This document shows positions 32,876 to 45,460 of a stretch of 64,000 nt of DNA, one piece after another; the first letter of the stretch is position 1, and every line of letters starts with the position of its first letter. The position numbers and the translations under genes were made by a program. Source of the stretch: Takakia lepidozioides (taxonomy: Eukaryota > Streptophyta > Takakiopsida > Takakiales > Takakiaceae). A model generated the notes under the pieces. The model saw only the letters and a list, made by a program, of their open reading frames with translations. It did no database searches and was not told the DNA's origin. The stretch lies in contig CM060731.1 of NCBI GenBank assembly GCA_030704615.1, forward strand, positions 91,554,756 to 91,618,755, given 5' to 3'.

Positions 32876-35175
32876 ACTCCAACACTAGTTCACTTCCTGC
32901 AAGCTCTAATTCCCCACCTCTACTCCTTCCCTTCGTTTCGATGTTCTCCTTCTTTCTTTCCAACCTCACGAATCTGCGTCTTATGTCCGACCTTCAGTCC
33001 ACACAACTGAGACTGCAAATCCTCCGTGTGAGGTAACACCTCTACACGGTCACATGAGTGGCAGGAAAAAGCATGCCCTGAAGTGCTAGCTGTTATCTCA
33101 ACACAGAAGATAGCAAAACACCCTGGAAGGAGCTGAAAGCACACCCAAACATGAGGGGTGCAGCAGCTCCTATCCTTCCAGCTTCTCCCCGCATAGGGCA
33201 ATCGCTCTACACAGATTTCTCAATCTCAATCACCAAGGAAGGCACGCCTACCAACAAGTACAACCAAATGTCGAAACCACTCTGAAGACTTCCGTTCTCT
33301 AGTGAGAGAGATGACGGGCAGCAGAACATTATCGTCTGCCCTCCAATATCCTCTAACTCCTCAATACTCTAAACTCCGGCCCCCGGGCAGATCAAAGTGC
33401 CCGCATTCTGCCCGGAAACAGAAACAACGATAGAAAAGACAGACTTCCTGTTCACACTTGCGTCTAGGTCAACAAACCTGCATGGACGGATGTATTCTGG
33501 ATGAAAACACTGGACGGGCGCCAATGCGTTGGGATGGATGGATAGACTGACAGATGGGTGGCCCTCCCTTACTATGGGCCCGCCCTCGCCCTCTCATTGG
33601 CCCGCACTTTGGTCCAGTTATTGTCAACCTCAATCCTGTCACCCCATTGCTCGGAACCCCCCAATTTCGATGCAGGTGCAATGGTATCGAGGTTATCCAA
33701 TCAAAACTCACAAGAACAATCCTATGGGATCCCAAGGTAGGGTAGCACCGTGGGTACTAATCGAACAAGCCTAAAACGGCGATTGGCTCTCTTACTTCGG
33801 CAAAACATAAGAGAGTGAGGGGCATGACTCAGCACAACACACCAATCGGAGCCTTGACACGGTGTAAGGTCCTTTGACCACATTTTCTCAACATGTTGCA
33901 AAGTCTCTCTCTACAAGAGAGCCAACAAATAGGAACAGGAATTATCCCATATCGAATGCCCAAAATCCACGTAAGTAGGCTTATTATAAAAGCGGCGTAA
34001 ACTGAGGAAGACGCTACAGGCCCGGGGCCCGCGAAGTAGGGCCTACAGCTGGCCAACGCCCAACCAAATTTGGGTGTGAAGTGTGAACACCTGCGCAGTC
34101 GGTTGTCGTGCAGTGACTGGAGGCAGGGTGACTGGCTACCGTGGGTTCCAGCAGGCTAGCTCCTTTTTTTTTTTTTTCTTTGGTGACACTTTCAAGGGCA
34201 AAAGAAAACTGCCAATCCCTCTTACCTTTTAAGTATATTAAAAGGTATACATATTATTGATGTTCGTTCAGCGGCCCTTCATGTGGAGGTCTCCTCACTT
34301 CTTCTCTTGTTGGTGCTAGACAGGGATCAATCAACGCTTAATAAGAGTGGGGAATGTCTGCAATATTGAATTCCACTTGTATACCATCCATGTAATGTGA
34401 AGCATGATTCACTCCCAACAAGACAGTTTTGGTACCTGTGTTGTTGAAGCTCACACCCAATCTTGTCAACAAAACACCACAGCAAGTGAATAGCCCAGGT
34501 CAGACAATGTTGCCATTGTAGGCCACAACATTAATTCCCTGCTAGGCAGCACCTGAAGAAATATCATGCATGGGGAATATTAGATAAGGTCTTCCATTCT
34601 GATACATGTGCAAGGGGTCAGATCAAGCATCTTCTGGACCATCCAACCACCAGTCTATTTGCCAAGAAAAATGCATTCTCCGTAAAATTGGTGAGAGGGC
34701 TTCTCCTCTCTGGCCCAGAGACTAGCAGACATTTGATGACTTGAGATGCCCATCTGCGGAATTGATGTAACTACGCCACATGGGAGGGTGTGGGATCCGA
34801 GTGAAATTCTTGGGCCACCACGCCAACAACTTGTGTGCAAATCACTCGTTTGCCATTTAGCAAGTCCCTCACCGTCTAAAAGCTCCAACCCTGACGTAAT
34901 TAGCCATGCCGGAATTACGTCTACACTAAAAGTTACTTGATCCGGAACTCTGCCAGGCAGGCCTATCAGATGCCAAACCTCTAGAATAAGGTACAAAATC
35001 CTTGTGCCAAGGCTACAGTGTCGTGGCACTGGTGCATGCAAGCTGGACAAAGAATTTCAGCCCTGTCAGCCAGCAATTGGGCACGAAAAGCATTAACCAT
35101 CAAATCCAGTCCAAGCCCATTGCTGTTTGGAGACCTACTGCCAAGAAGGAAAATACATGGAACTGGTACATCTAG
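32876..35175. other. Region upstream of the COL gene, no gene recognised
   Basis: The promoter and leader of the COL gene should lie in the first part. A minus-strand open frame (34655-35050, 131 codons) has no motif I recognise; it lies just downstream of the thioredoxin-like gene on the same strand and may be chance or UTR. Confidence 0.4.
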
Positions 35176-37880
35176 TCATTTCCGTTTCAGAGACTGACCA
35201 CGTGGCTGATTGGGCTTTCGCTTTCTGTGACCAGCAGTCTTCAAGACTAGCAACCTTCGCGTGATCATGTAAGTGGATGTTGCCAGCACAGCCCCAATCC
35301 CAGCCAGCAGTCCAGGTCTCTTGGCCAAATACTGCACATTTATGGACATCAAATTCTACAGGATAAGTTCGGTGAAGTATTGACAGTAGCTTGAAGCCTA
35401 TTGGAGCACCCTTAAAAACCCGCTAGATTAAGACAGTTCTTGACCTCTAAAGGGCACCTAACTTTAACTTGACATCAGCTTGAGGAGAAGGCTCACCAAG
35501 AGAAGGGTATAGAGGACCTGAACTTTGTGGAGAACAATATAATATCCGATGGGTGTCAATGGTCCGGATAAACATTTGAAAACATAGACATTACTACAGG
35601 TCGATAATTCAGACAACTTACTAATTAGATGAACTCTAAGAATACTACACCCACCATTCCGTTTCACCTGAAGATACATCCTACAGGCATCCAGTGTGGA
35701 TTAACAAGTGAATGCAAAAATAGACTTAGGATACTCACCTCAATGCCAACATGACAAGTTTGGCGCCATTTCTCAAATAATTCCACTGCCAAAGAGGCTT
35801 CAGCTGGTACCTCTTCTGGAACTGCACTCCGCCAACCACCCTGCACTCCCAGTTGATCACTATGTTAGCCCTCCGTCTCTTGCCCGGTAGTTTTCCCATG
35901 CCTCATCTATGGACATTCCTCCACATAAACGATACAGACTGTCAACTGAGTGCTGGATAGTACCTAGTAATGCCATGCTATGAGCCAAGACATACTGCTT
36001 TGATTGATGGTAACCAACTTTGACCCGAAATGGGGCACTCTTGGCGCCTCAAGCACTCTTCTCAATAACTGTGTGTGGACATATACAAATGTTACACCTT
36101 TGTAAATCTGGATTTAACTTTCAGGGACAGAAAGTGACAGAAAAAAGCGGGATGAGACATCACCTGGACAAAGGCCACGATATGGGCCACACTCCAATCT
36201 CCTTTGTAAGCAAACATAAGTCGGTCGCGAAATAGCCACAACGCTGGCACCTTGCTCACTTGAAAACGTTTAGATATCTTTGGACTGTCCAATATATTCA
36301 CCTGCTCAGAACCAAGATTGGAGCTGAGGTTGATCACAAATATTATCATCGATGGGCAAGATGATAAACTTCGTGGCGTAGCTCTCATGGTCATGGTAGG
36401 ACTTAAATAAGCAGAAATTCTTCAGATGCTTATCCGCTTTTTGCCCAGTCAAGTCCTCTCACTTTTGGTCCCTTGCCTTACTATTCTGTCTATTCCAACA
36501 CATTACTGCCCAACTTTGCCATACTTGTTGCAATTACCTTGTAGAGTGCTTCCTGCTAGGTAAGTGACATATCATGTCTCTCTCTTTGACTCTCCATTCA
36601 GTACAAAATTATTGAATCGAAACGACTTTCCTGTCGAATCTCTGCTTTGTGTCTGTACGACATTTTTACCACAAACAATCTCCATAGCTAATTTTACATT
36701 TTCTATTAAATCAGAAGGTGCCAGACCTACCAATTGGAGCCTCACATGCTGTAATGAGATACATTGTATATCTACGAGAATCCTAGTAAACTTTGGACTG
36801 ACATTTGCGAGGTAAGAAAGCAAGAATTGAATAGATGAATCATGTCAGAAGACTGAGAACGATGGCCACTTGGTTCAGTTTGAAATTGATGAATATACAT
36901 ACTGAGAAGATCGCAGTCAGGAAACAACATAATCACCACTCAGCTTGTCAAATGGCTTTCTGCAGTGTACATATGTTGACATGCCTACTCTGCTTCCTGA
37001 AGGATGAGCAAAGCACCATCCTGGGACGTGTGTTGCAATGGTTTTTATTACGAGTCATTCATGCAATGGACCATTTCTCGGTCATTTTGAAGACACTGAA
37101 TCATTATATAAATCTCAAGAGAAATAAAAATTAATGTGACAGCTCATTAGGTTGTCAGTTATCTTGTAGTATCTCGTCCTTCACTGTCCACCAAATTGTG
37201 CTTAAACAACGAATATAAAAAAATCACTAAGAGAGTCATCTGAAAAGGTTCTTGTACGCTTCTGCCTGCAAAAAGAGTGCAAATAGAACTACCTGAGCTA
37301 GTAGGGTTTGCTCTTCCTCCAGTTGATCAGCACCCTCTAGCAATGCTAGTTCGGCATCTTTACACTTGGCACAATGAAGGTCTGTGAACAGAACCAACCT
37401 GCCACTAATTCCCTGTCAGAAATTGAAGCATCTGTGAGCTACATTATTAACACTGGAGCTCGTACCGAGGCCACAAATCACCGACATAACTGAACCGAAG
37501 ATCCGTTTGTAGCTAAGAAATAGCCAGGTTGGACTGACCCTTGTCGTCTGTAGAGTCACAGCTAGTTGCTGCCAAATATAAGTTCCACCACCCATTGTGA
37601 CCAAGACGTCTCCAGAACATTAACAGTACAACCCAACAGTTCAGAATGCCTGTAAGCAGAAGAGAGAACAGACTCACAATCTCGAAGATTACCATGAGCC
37701 TGTGGTCTGGCCAGCTCCGGCTTGTGTATCGTGTTCAAAATTGTGATCAGAAAGTGTGCGCAACTGGCGAGAGGGTACATCATCGAAGTCCCAGTCGTCA
37801 GTATTTCCGAGAGCAGGCAGTATTAGACAGCGCAGCAGCAGGAGTAGCAACCATATCCTGGCGCACTCTTCCTTTCTCAT
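35176..37880 (-). CDS. ER thioredoxin-like membrane protein (PDI/TMX-like)
   Basis: Five exons fit GT-AG borders and sum to 729 bases (242 residues plus stop): 37693-37880, 37293-37413, 36164-36301, 35739-35840 and 35176-35355. The ATG at 37878-37880 starts a signal peptide ([17 protein letters not shown]). Then comes [19 protein letters not shown], the usual lead into a PDI-type thioredoxin fold, [17 protein letters not shown] with active site CAKC, and [17 protein letters not shown] with the cis-Pro. The last exon has a transmembrane helix ([16 protein letters not shown]) and a basic tail ([17 protein letters not shown]). It should be a single-pass ER membrane protein with its thioredoxin domain in the lumen. 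CAKC differs from CGHC of classic PDIs, so reductase or a specialised role is possible. Confidence 0.85.
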
Positions 37881-38009
37881 CGTCTCCTCCTCTTCCCGAA
37901 GTACTGGTGGAAACCTAACAGAGTGTTCTTTGAACACAAGTAATTGTGGATCAACTCTTTAGGGTTAGGGCTAGCTTGGGTTGGTTACCGAATGGGAGTC
38001 ATCCTATTT
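37881..38009. promoter_or_regulatory. Probable 5' leader and proximal promoter of the thioredoxin-like gene
   Basis: This stretch lies immediately upstream (minus-strand sense) of the start codon. TTTATATTTAAA at about 38007-38018 could serve as a TATA-like element. This is inferred from position only. Confidence 0.25.
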
Positions 38010-38014
38010 ATATT

Positions 38015-38140
38015 TAAAACTTGTTGGGCAAGTGCATTGGCATGTGCGTCCGGGGTTCAATCCCCTGAGGCATTGTCTCCCTTTGGGCTGGGGCTCTCTA
38101 CCCTGTATGCCTCATGCTTAAGTAGAAAAAGGCCTCTCAT
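38015..38140 (+). mobile_element. tRNA-derived SINE-like sequence
   Basis: CCGGGGTTCAATCCCCTGAG (38049-38068) is a good tRNA T-arm with a pol III B-box (GGTTCAATCCC). About 30 bases upstream GGGCAAGTGCATTGGC could be an A-box. No full tRNA cloverleaf forms. A T/A-rich tail follows after 38100. This fits a plant SINE; the ends are not defined. Confidence 0.4.
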
Positions 38141-38289
38141 TTTTGAATAATTGGGAGTTTAAGTCTTACGTGTGGGCCAGGACGCACGGCCGCGGGGTTG
38201 CCCAGCCCGCCCCTCTACACCGGCCAGCCGCCCAGTGCGGTCGGCAGCCCCGCACGCCAGCAGTCCCCCCACCCGCCGAACCCGCACAC

Positions 38290-41200
38290 CAGAGCAGACC
38301 CGCGCAGACGTGGCGCGCATCTACCCGTCCAAACCCGGTTGTATCCAGACCGTCCGGATTTAGGGCATGGCATCGCAGTCGCCGATCTCCTAGGACCCCT
38401 TTGCTCTTTTTTCTGTTTCCTCCTCTTTCGTCTTCCCTCGTCCCTCGTCACCTTGCCTTTTGCTGTTTGTTGTTTGACTGTTTGGACCCAACAGACTCGT
38501 GCGACATTTAGACACGGTTATGAAGAATCCCATAGCATGACTCAGCGTGAAGGAGCCATGGACTCTCGTGCCAACGTCGGAGTCCATCATTTCAAGCCAC
38601 AGCCTCTTTTGTTCATATGCTTCTACTATTTTTGCTTTGTTGTTCGCCTATTCATGGGGCTGTATGAGGGCGCGGAAGAAGTCCGTGTTTACATTGAGTT
38701 TACAGTGCAGACTTGAATGGAAGTATGTAGCTCTTTGCTAACAACCGGAAGTACGACTCATTTTAGTGGATAGCAATTGTGAATCGGCCTTTCTCTTGTC
38801 ACATTGTCTTCTTTGAGGCTTGTCCTCCATATACCATGTGTAGAATAGCATTGCAAAAATGGCGGAAGCATATGTGCATGGTTGGCTGTATATTATTCAG
38901 ATTTGCTCCCAAGTTGCGTCTCTTGGATGTTGTTTGCAGGTGGACCCAGCGTGGGGACTGCCAATGGGAATGTGTGGCAGAATTTGTTGCGCACCGAGCT
39001 AGTGGACCTTCCATATGTTAGCATGACAGTGCAGGGATCGACAGACCTCATGAGGGGACCATTCAAATGGCTAAACGGATGGGGACAAAAATGCAGACAA
39101 AGGGCAGACCAGGAGAAGAGAAGACCAGACCATACCAGACCAGATGAGAAAACCGAAACATCATACCAGCCTGGAGGACTCTGTGGGCAAACCTCCACGG
39201 CAGACCCGACGACAAATAATCATTGGCAGACCAGTGCAAAAGACCACAAGACCAGACCAGTGCGACAGACCAGTGCAACAGACTGCCCTGACGGCAAACC
39301 GGACTGGCGAAGACTTAGGGTAGAGTAACACGGTAGACCCTGACGGCGGCCAATATTGCGCCGCCGGGACATTAGATGTTTCGAGCGCCCATCCAATGGG
39401 CGCGGCCGCGTGTATGGCATGCATGGCGCCTTCCGCACGTGTGCTCCTATCACTTTTTGCAGTGGCCGTTATGTTGGGTGCGTCACCTCTTCCTCCTCTT
39501 CCGTCTTTCGCGTCTTTCCACTTTCCTTCTACACGCTGTGTGTTACGGTTCGCGGTTTGTGTCTCTTCGATAGTAGCGCGACAATTCGTGTGTACAGGCT
39601 TGCCGACTGAGAAGCAAAGGTCCCGCCGGTTCGTCAAAGGTCGCGTTGCCGTCGTTGCCGAAGTGCGATATGAAGGTATCAACTCTTCCTTCTTCACCTT
39701 CAAACCTTCATTATCTTTTTCACTTCCGCTTCTTCATTTGCTTTGAGCAGACCGTCCCTGACACTCTTCCTGCTGGTGTTGCAACCATGGAAGAAGCTTG
39801 TCCAAAAGGTGGAGCGGATTGGGTGCAATATGTGCATGCCCCCCGCAACAAACCAAAGAGAAGGTACTGGTATGAGTCAAATGAGTACGACGCTAAAATA
39901 GTAGAGCATTTTTGGAATTGCGCGTAGCCAAGGAGAAAGAGCCATGGCCAAATGATCGTTTTCAGTGCCCATTTTGCCTTGAAATTGTGAAGGACAAAGA
40001 GACTCTAAACCGGCATGTCCTTGATGGAGGATGCAAAGGTCTCGTCCCTGATAACTTCAAGCCGTGGCCCAAGCCAGGTTTTTCTAAGGCTGGTAAGAAA
40101 ATCGCGGTAAAGTTGAGGGGTGCATCTGCCGTCGCTCGATCTGCCGACGAAGTGCGGCAGCGTTAGCACAGTCAAGCAGGTCTACTGGGCCCCGGGCGCG
40201 ATATGCCAGTGAAGAGAATGAAGCTCAGTGATGGTGCCAAAAAGAATGTAGAGCGCAAAAGTCACAGGTCTGCCAGTGCCACTACTGGCAGACCACGGGA
40301 TTTGAGAGTGACAAACAAAGAATTGCAAGCAGGTCCGTCCCAGCAAACCAAAGCCTGTCGTTGAAACTCTGTCTTCCAGTGATGATGACTCAAGTGAGGA
40401 AGAGTCCCATGAAGATGAAGATGTACAGGAGATGTTGACGGAGCCGCCGCGGCTAATCGTGAGACCGTACTTGGTCTCAGACCCCATTGGGTACGCCCCG
40501 CCAGTACATGACATAAACATAGACTCGGATACCCCCATGGAGAAAAAGACCCTCAAGCAGACCCAACAAGCAGACCCTCAGTGACGTTCCTGGAGAAGTA
40601 ACGGGCACACCTGTCTGCCCTAGCACATTGTACCTTCTTCCACATGGCCTTCTGCCAAAGGAGTGCCCAGAAAAATCAGATCAGTTCTTCCCGTTTTTGT
40701 ATGGTTAGGTGAGATCGGGGCAGATACAGAGAACCATTTATAGAGCAGAGAGGAAGTGGATGGACGCATGATCACGCCCACGGGATGAAGACTACAACGG
40801 CCTGCTGGTACTTTAACGACTCTTTGTAGGGTCTACTGAATCTGAGTGATTTGCATTACTTGTTCATTTGGGTCTACTTCACTGCGCGTCTAGGTCTACT
40901 TTCATTGGAAATTCCCAAATTCATTCTTAAATTCATTTTGTTGTGGGCTAAAATATTTTGTTTAGTTTCAAGAGGCGAACGCTCAAGACCGTTTACAGGG
41001 GTTTGCAAATCTGGAAGCATAAGTCCAACGGCCCTCCCTTGGAAAATACACTTGTCCGGAATGAGGTTCGGGATATTCGGGAGTACATCCTTAGTCTATA
41101 TCTAAAATCTGCCGATGCCGTTGCATCAATTGGTGATGGTACCAGCGCCCGGCAGCAGACCCCCCTCCATCTCCGTCAGTCCCAAAGGTCCATCCTGCAT

Positions 41201-41305
41201 TGCAGACTGTCGGTCTATCCAGTAGACCCGGTTCAGTAGACCTCTCTTCTGTAACCCGTCCTCCAGCAGACCTTCGTACTTCTACGGCAGACCGGCAGCA
41301 GACCA
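38290..41305. repeat. Zone of scattered AGACC/GGTCT motifs
   Basis: GCAGACC, CAGACCAG, GTAGACC and the reverse GGTCTRC occur more than 20 times, dense at 39096-39300 and 41145-41305 and scattered between. The two dense zones border a broken zinc-finger ORF. Such border-enriched short repeats suggest subterminal repeats of a DNA transposon, though no TIR or transposase is identified. Another unrecognised ORF (MSASDEDDPTLPNFHCGE..., 41346-41639, plus) follows. Confidence 0.55.
39787..40166 (+). pseudogene. Zinc-finger ORF with frameshift, probably transposon-encoded
   Basis: The ATG at 39787 starts MEEACPKGGADWVQYVHAP; the frame ends at TAG 39925, and the sense continues in another frame with RFQCPFCLEIVKDKETLNRH then GGC, a C-x2-C-x12-H-x5-C finger that resembles BED-like or C2HC fingers of transposases. 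A basic stretch (KAGKKIAVKLRG) follows. It lies between two AGACC repeat clusters. Function is not established. Confidence 0.35.
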
Positions 41306-41699
41306 CATTGCGTCGCGACACTGATTTCCCATTTGGGGCACCCTGATGTCTGCGTCAGATGAGGATGACCCTACCCTTCCCAATTTCCATTGTGGGGAAA
41401 ACAATCGGCATCTGGACTGGTACAATGAGCTTCACCGCATCGTTGCGTCACGGTGGACCTTTGCTCCGTACCACTCGTCAATGGAGTTTACCGCGAAGGA
41501 GGCTAGCCGTCTTTTGGAGAAAGCCCAGGAGTACGGAGTGGCACTTCTGGGAGAGGAGACCGAGCCACCGCTGATCTTCCATGCCATCTTCTTGTTGCAG
41601 GTCCATGTCGTAGTCCTTGTCCATTGGGCTGGCCTTTGAAGTGGAGCGGGATGTAGAGGATGCGCGGAGACTTGACTTCCTGTTGCGAGTGTCTATCGC

Positions 41700-44600
41700 G
41701 GGGGAAGGTCGTGGGTGCTTCTGGATGCTCCCAGCTCATTTCTGAACACTACCAAGTTGAGAGCTAGACATACGTGGAAAAAGTCGACAGTGGGAAGTTG
41801 TGGGAGAGGAGGGGGGAGAAGGGGTACCAAAGATGGCCACTGTGATTTGCGGAAGTGGTTCCTGGTGGGGGAAGAGGAGGGAGTGCGTGGGGTGGATTGG
41901 GGCTGGGGGTTATTGGTATGGGCAATTCGGCGTCTGCCCTGCTGTTGGCGGCAGGGGCAGGCTGATGTATTGATGTAGGCCGTTAGCCATTTGTGCTTAA
42001 TTGGCAACTGGGAGGCCTGGGAGTGAATAGGCATAGAGAGGGAAGTGATTAGTGTGCCAGGTGGTAATGAGGCTCTGTCAGTGGGCAGGACGATACTGGG
42101 TTCTTGGTATGAGATCCAATGTTGTGGTGAGGGAGTGGGAGCCGTCTTTGGGTTAATATGACTGCGGTGGCGGTAACTAGGGAGGGGGGCATTAATCCAG
42201 ATTGAGAGGTTTGTCATTACGACGGTATTATGAAGGCTAGTTGAGGTAGAAGAGGGCAGTGAATGCATACTGGTTGATTGTCTGGGGCAAATATAGAGGG
42301 GGGAAGGATTGGATGAGATGGGGGTGATCATACATTGGTAGTGGTGGGTATAGACTTGATATGTGCGTTTGTTATGTGCAAGGGATGTGGAGTAGATGAA
42401 AGGTGTGTTGTGTTGCTCGTGTAGAGTATAGGGGTGAGTGCTAGGTGAGGTTGACATGTCGTTTGGAGTCTTGCGGGAAGGGGTGCCGGGGGCCCAAGAG
42501 ACGCTGCCAGGCACGGAGTGTCTGGCATAAACATGGTAGTTTGATGTTGGGGCGGGTGGGGCACCCCATTGAGGGTATGATAGGGTATGATAGTATGCAT
42601 GTGGTGAGTGGTAAATTGGGATGTGGGGGGTGAGGTGGGAAAGTGGAAGTATGCGGGTTGGGAGGGCTGTTAAGTCCACCATTGGTGGTGGGGGGGCAGT
42701 GAGCAGATAGAGCAGATATATGGGAAGAGGCCCGTCATGGTGAAGGGAACAGATGTTGCAGAGATCATGATGTGCGGGGGCATGGTGTCCCAGACAGGGT
42801 GTCTTGGATACATATGTGGGGCATATGAATTTAATCGATGAATGGATGTAGAGCTTAAGTGGCCAGAGAGTAACGACAAATGCGGGGCATATGCCCAGGG
42901 GTGACTTTGGAACAGAGAGCCAATGGATCAGGGTGCCTTGTGTACTTAGGAGGGGGAGAGTTGACGGGTACATGTTAAAGAGGGAGCTGGCAAGGGATAG
43001 GTAAGAGTGGGTACATAAAGTATTGAAGTGGGAGGAGGTGTAACACATGAGGGTGGGACAAGGAGCCTGGTAGAGTAATTGGGATGGGTGGGGGAGATAG
43101 TATGGGTGGTAGTTAAAACTGTGATGTAGGCAGTTGAGGATGTACTGATCTGGGCTAAATCCAACGGGTATGCTGGTGGGGTCTGGCAGGGGAGACGCAA
43201 GGGGAGCAGTCCAGTGGGCTTGTTGGGGGAGAAGGATTATGTGGGCTATGCATAAGGGGTACTAGCTGGGCAGCAGTGAAGAGGAGGCGGGATCTGAGAG
43301 GGGCAATTTGTGGTAAGGAACTTAAGGGCACAAAGGTAGTAAGGTGAGATGGGCTGTAATGTGTGCCTGTGCAGGGGCAGTGGGTTGGCGGAGGTGTCTT
43401 GTATAGAGGCAGGGCTGAGCAGGTATATTGGTGTAGCATAGTAGAAGGATGGAGCCTGGTAGACTGCCACTGATTACGACTTTGAGCACAGGGAAAATTT
43501 GGAGGGGTGTGCCAGGTAGACACATAGATAGTGCTGATTTGTGTTTTGGCGTTGGGCCTCTTGTATACAAGCAGGGGGTGTTCCCGCTGAAGAGATGGGG
43601 CACGTCTGTGGTGAACAGTTGTATCATTGCCATGTGATTTGCCGCAAGACCTGTAAAAGGGAGATAAGAGTTAATACATAGGGCAGAAAGTGGTTGAATT
43701 TTATTAGGGGTTGTGTAATTGGGCATGATATTGCAGAATGCCATGGAGAAGGGTAAAGGGAAGGCACTGAGGTGGATATAAGCCTGCAAGGGTTTGTTGG
43801 GGGTGTGGAGACTGTTGGCAGGAATGTCCATCAGAAGGGTTGAAGTTGAGTGGCTTGGCCAAGGAGTTGGGAAAAGAGCGTGGAGACTATACAGCAGCAA
43901 TGTAAGACGTGGGAAGAGAGGCCTGGAATGGCAGTGTGCCTTGGGACTATGAGTTGTATAGAGAGGAGTAACAGACAGTGGGCGTATGCATCGAGGGGTA
44001 GGTAGGCTAGAGGGTGAGGCGGGCAGTTTGAGGTGGGAACTTGTGTGTTGCATAGGAATAGACCTTGACATGGTGTGAGGAGCCGGTCGGGCAGGAATTA
44101 AAGAAAGGCATGAAGAAGACATTGAGGCCCGTGGTGTGGGGGAGGGAGATAAGATGAATCATAAGAGAGGGGTGAGTATGCTCCCTGTAATAGGACGGAA
44201 TTTGAGTTGGAGTGGGTGGATGAGTGATCCTCCATCGCAGCCTGCCTCTTGGGTTCAAAGTGGCCCTGTTTGCTGTCTCGTTGCCAGTTGTAGAGAGGAC
44301 TTCGCAGCTGCTTGGCCATTGTAGGAAGGGAAGGCCTGCCGTGATGTGCCATTTGTAGGGCATTGTGCACCGCATGGAGCTGCTGGATTTGATAAATTTT
44401 TTGGGGATGTGGACAGTACCCTCCTCCTGAATTATCTCCAACATGAATGCTTGGATGAGAGATTGTTCTCCAGCTTGGATCATGACGGGTGGGTGTGTTT
44501 GGGGGTGGAAGGGGTGGTCATAGGAAGTCATCTGCATGCATGCATTGAGAAGTCGCAGAACTCCAGCGTGGGGGGTGTGTCAGTGTGGGTCTGGTAGATT

Positions 44601-45460
44601 CATGGTGACTATCAGCCAAGTATAGCCGGGGCGGGTAAGAGATCTTCCACCACTGCAGGGGTGGATGTTGCCAGGCAAGAATGACAGAGAGTGTGAGAAT
44701 AACACCTTGAAGAATCATGGACAGTAGAGGGTGGCTAGCGGACCTGTGGGGATGCTGCGCACCGATTGAGCATTCGAGGTAGCTGTTCTTAGACCGGAAA
44801 CTCCTGTCTCGACGAAATGGGGGTCGCAGACTGAACGTGGGCCAGACAGACCCGTAAAGCAGTAAAATGAATGAGATAGAGCTAGCCAGAGACCTAGTGA
44901 TGCGTGTAGAGCTTCGGCTGGCTGGAGGGTGAGCTTGAGAGCTGTTGCACCTGTGGGGAAGCTGCCCACCGCATATGTATTCGAGGTAGCTGCGCTTAGA
45001 CCGGGTACTCTTGTCTCGACGAGTTGGGGGTCGCAGATTGAACATGGTCCAAGCATACCCGTAAAGCAATAAAATGAACGAAATAGAACTAGCCAGGAGA
45101 CAGTGTGAGGGAGCGCAAAGCATTTGCTGGCTTGGAGTTGAGCTTGAGAGCTGTTGCGGCTGTTCCACCAGGCCGGGAGGCAAATACCGGTCGTGTAACA
45201 CTTCCGCATGTAAATTGAAGAGAAAATGAACGAGAGGTGGTTTAAGGGAGGCGGGAGGAGGAGGCGAGTCATACTGGGAGGGGAAGGGGGAGCAGAGATG
45301 TTAAGGGGCTGCGAGACAGTGCGAAAAGCCACAGAACGAGCTATGGCGGGAGATGGAGCTAAATATGGAGCAGGGGGAATTTTAGTGGAACCACTACATA
45401 GGAAGGTAAAGAACGAGAGAAAGGCGAAGAGATAGCGGAACCCTACAGATTTAGTCATAG
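41700..45460 (-). other. 3.7-kb strand-skewed block with long overlapping minus-strand ORFs
   Basis: The plus strand is strongly G-rich and C-poor over the whole block. Minus-strand open frames of 451 (41693-43048), 266 (43322-44122), 176 and 247 codons (44715-45458) tile it in changing frames. The last starts with a hydrophobic leader (YLFAFLSFFTFLCSG). G-poor sense sequence rarely makes TAG or TGA, so the openness may be compositional. No domain is recognised; peptides are Pro/Thr/Ser/His-rich. It could be the leader or ORF1 of a retroelement with broken frames. Confidence 0.35.
44744..45159. repeat. Tandem duplication, two units of about 207 bp
   Basis: Both units start CTGTGGGG (44744 and 44951) and share TCGAGGTAGCTG, CTTAGACCGG, TGTCTCGACGA, GGGGGTCGCAGA and GAGCTTGAGAGCTGTTGC. 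Divergence is moderate. On the minus strand both encode related peptides (SISFILLLYG, RSKNSYLEC / RSKRSYLEY). Confidence 0.85.

Noticed and set aside
36572-36823. 83-codon minus-strand ORF as an exon of the thioredoxin-like gene
   Set aside because: Exons 37293-37413 and 36164-36301 join in phase without it, giving a continuous thioredoxin fold. It lies within the intron and may be a repeat fragment.
38049-38068. A tRNA gene
   Set aside because: Only the T-arm/B-box is convincing; acceptor, D and anticodon arms do not form a cloverleaf.
41693-43048. 451-codon minus-strand ORF as a real protein gene
   Set aside because: The strand is G-poor, which suppresses TAG and TGA by composition; the peptide is low-complexity and has no recognisable domain.
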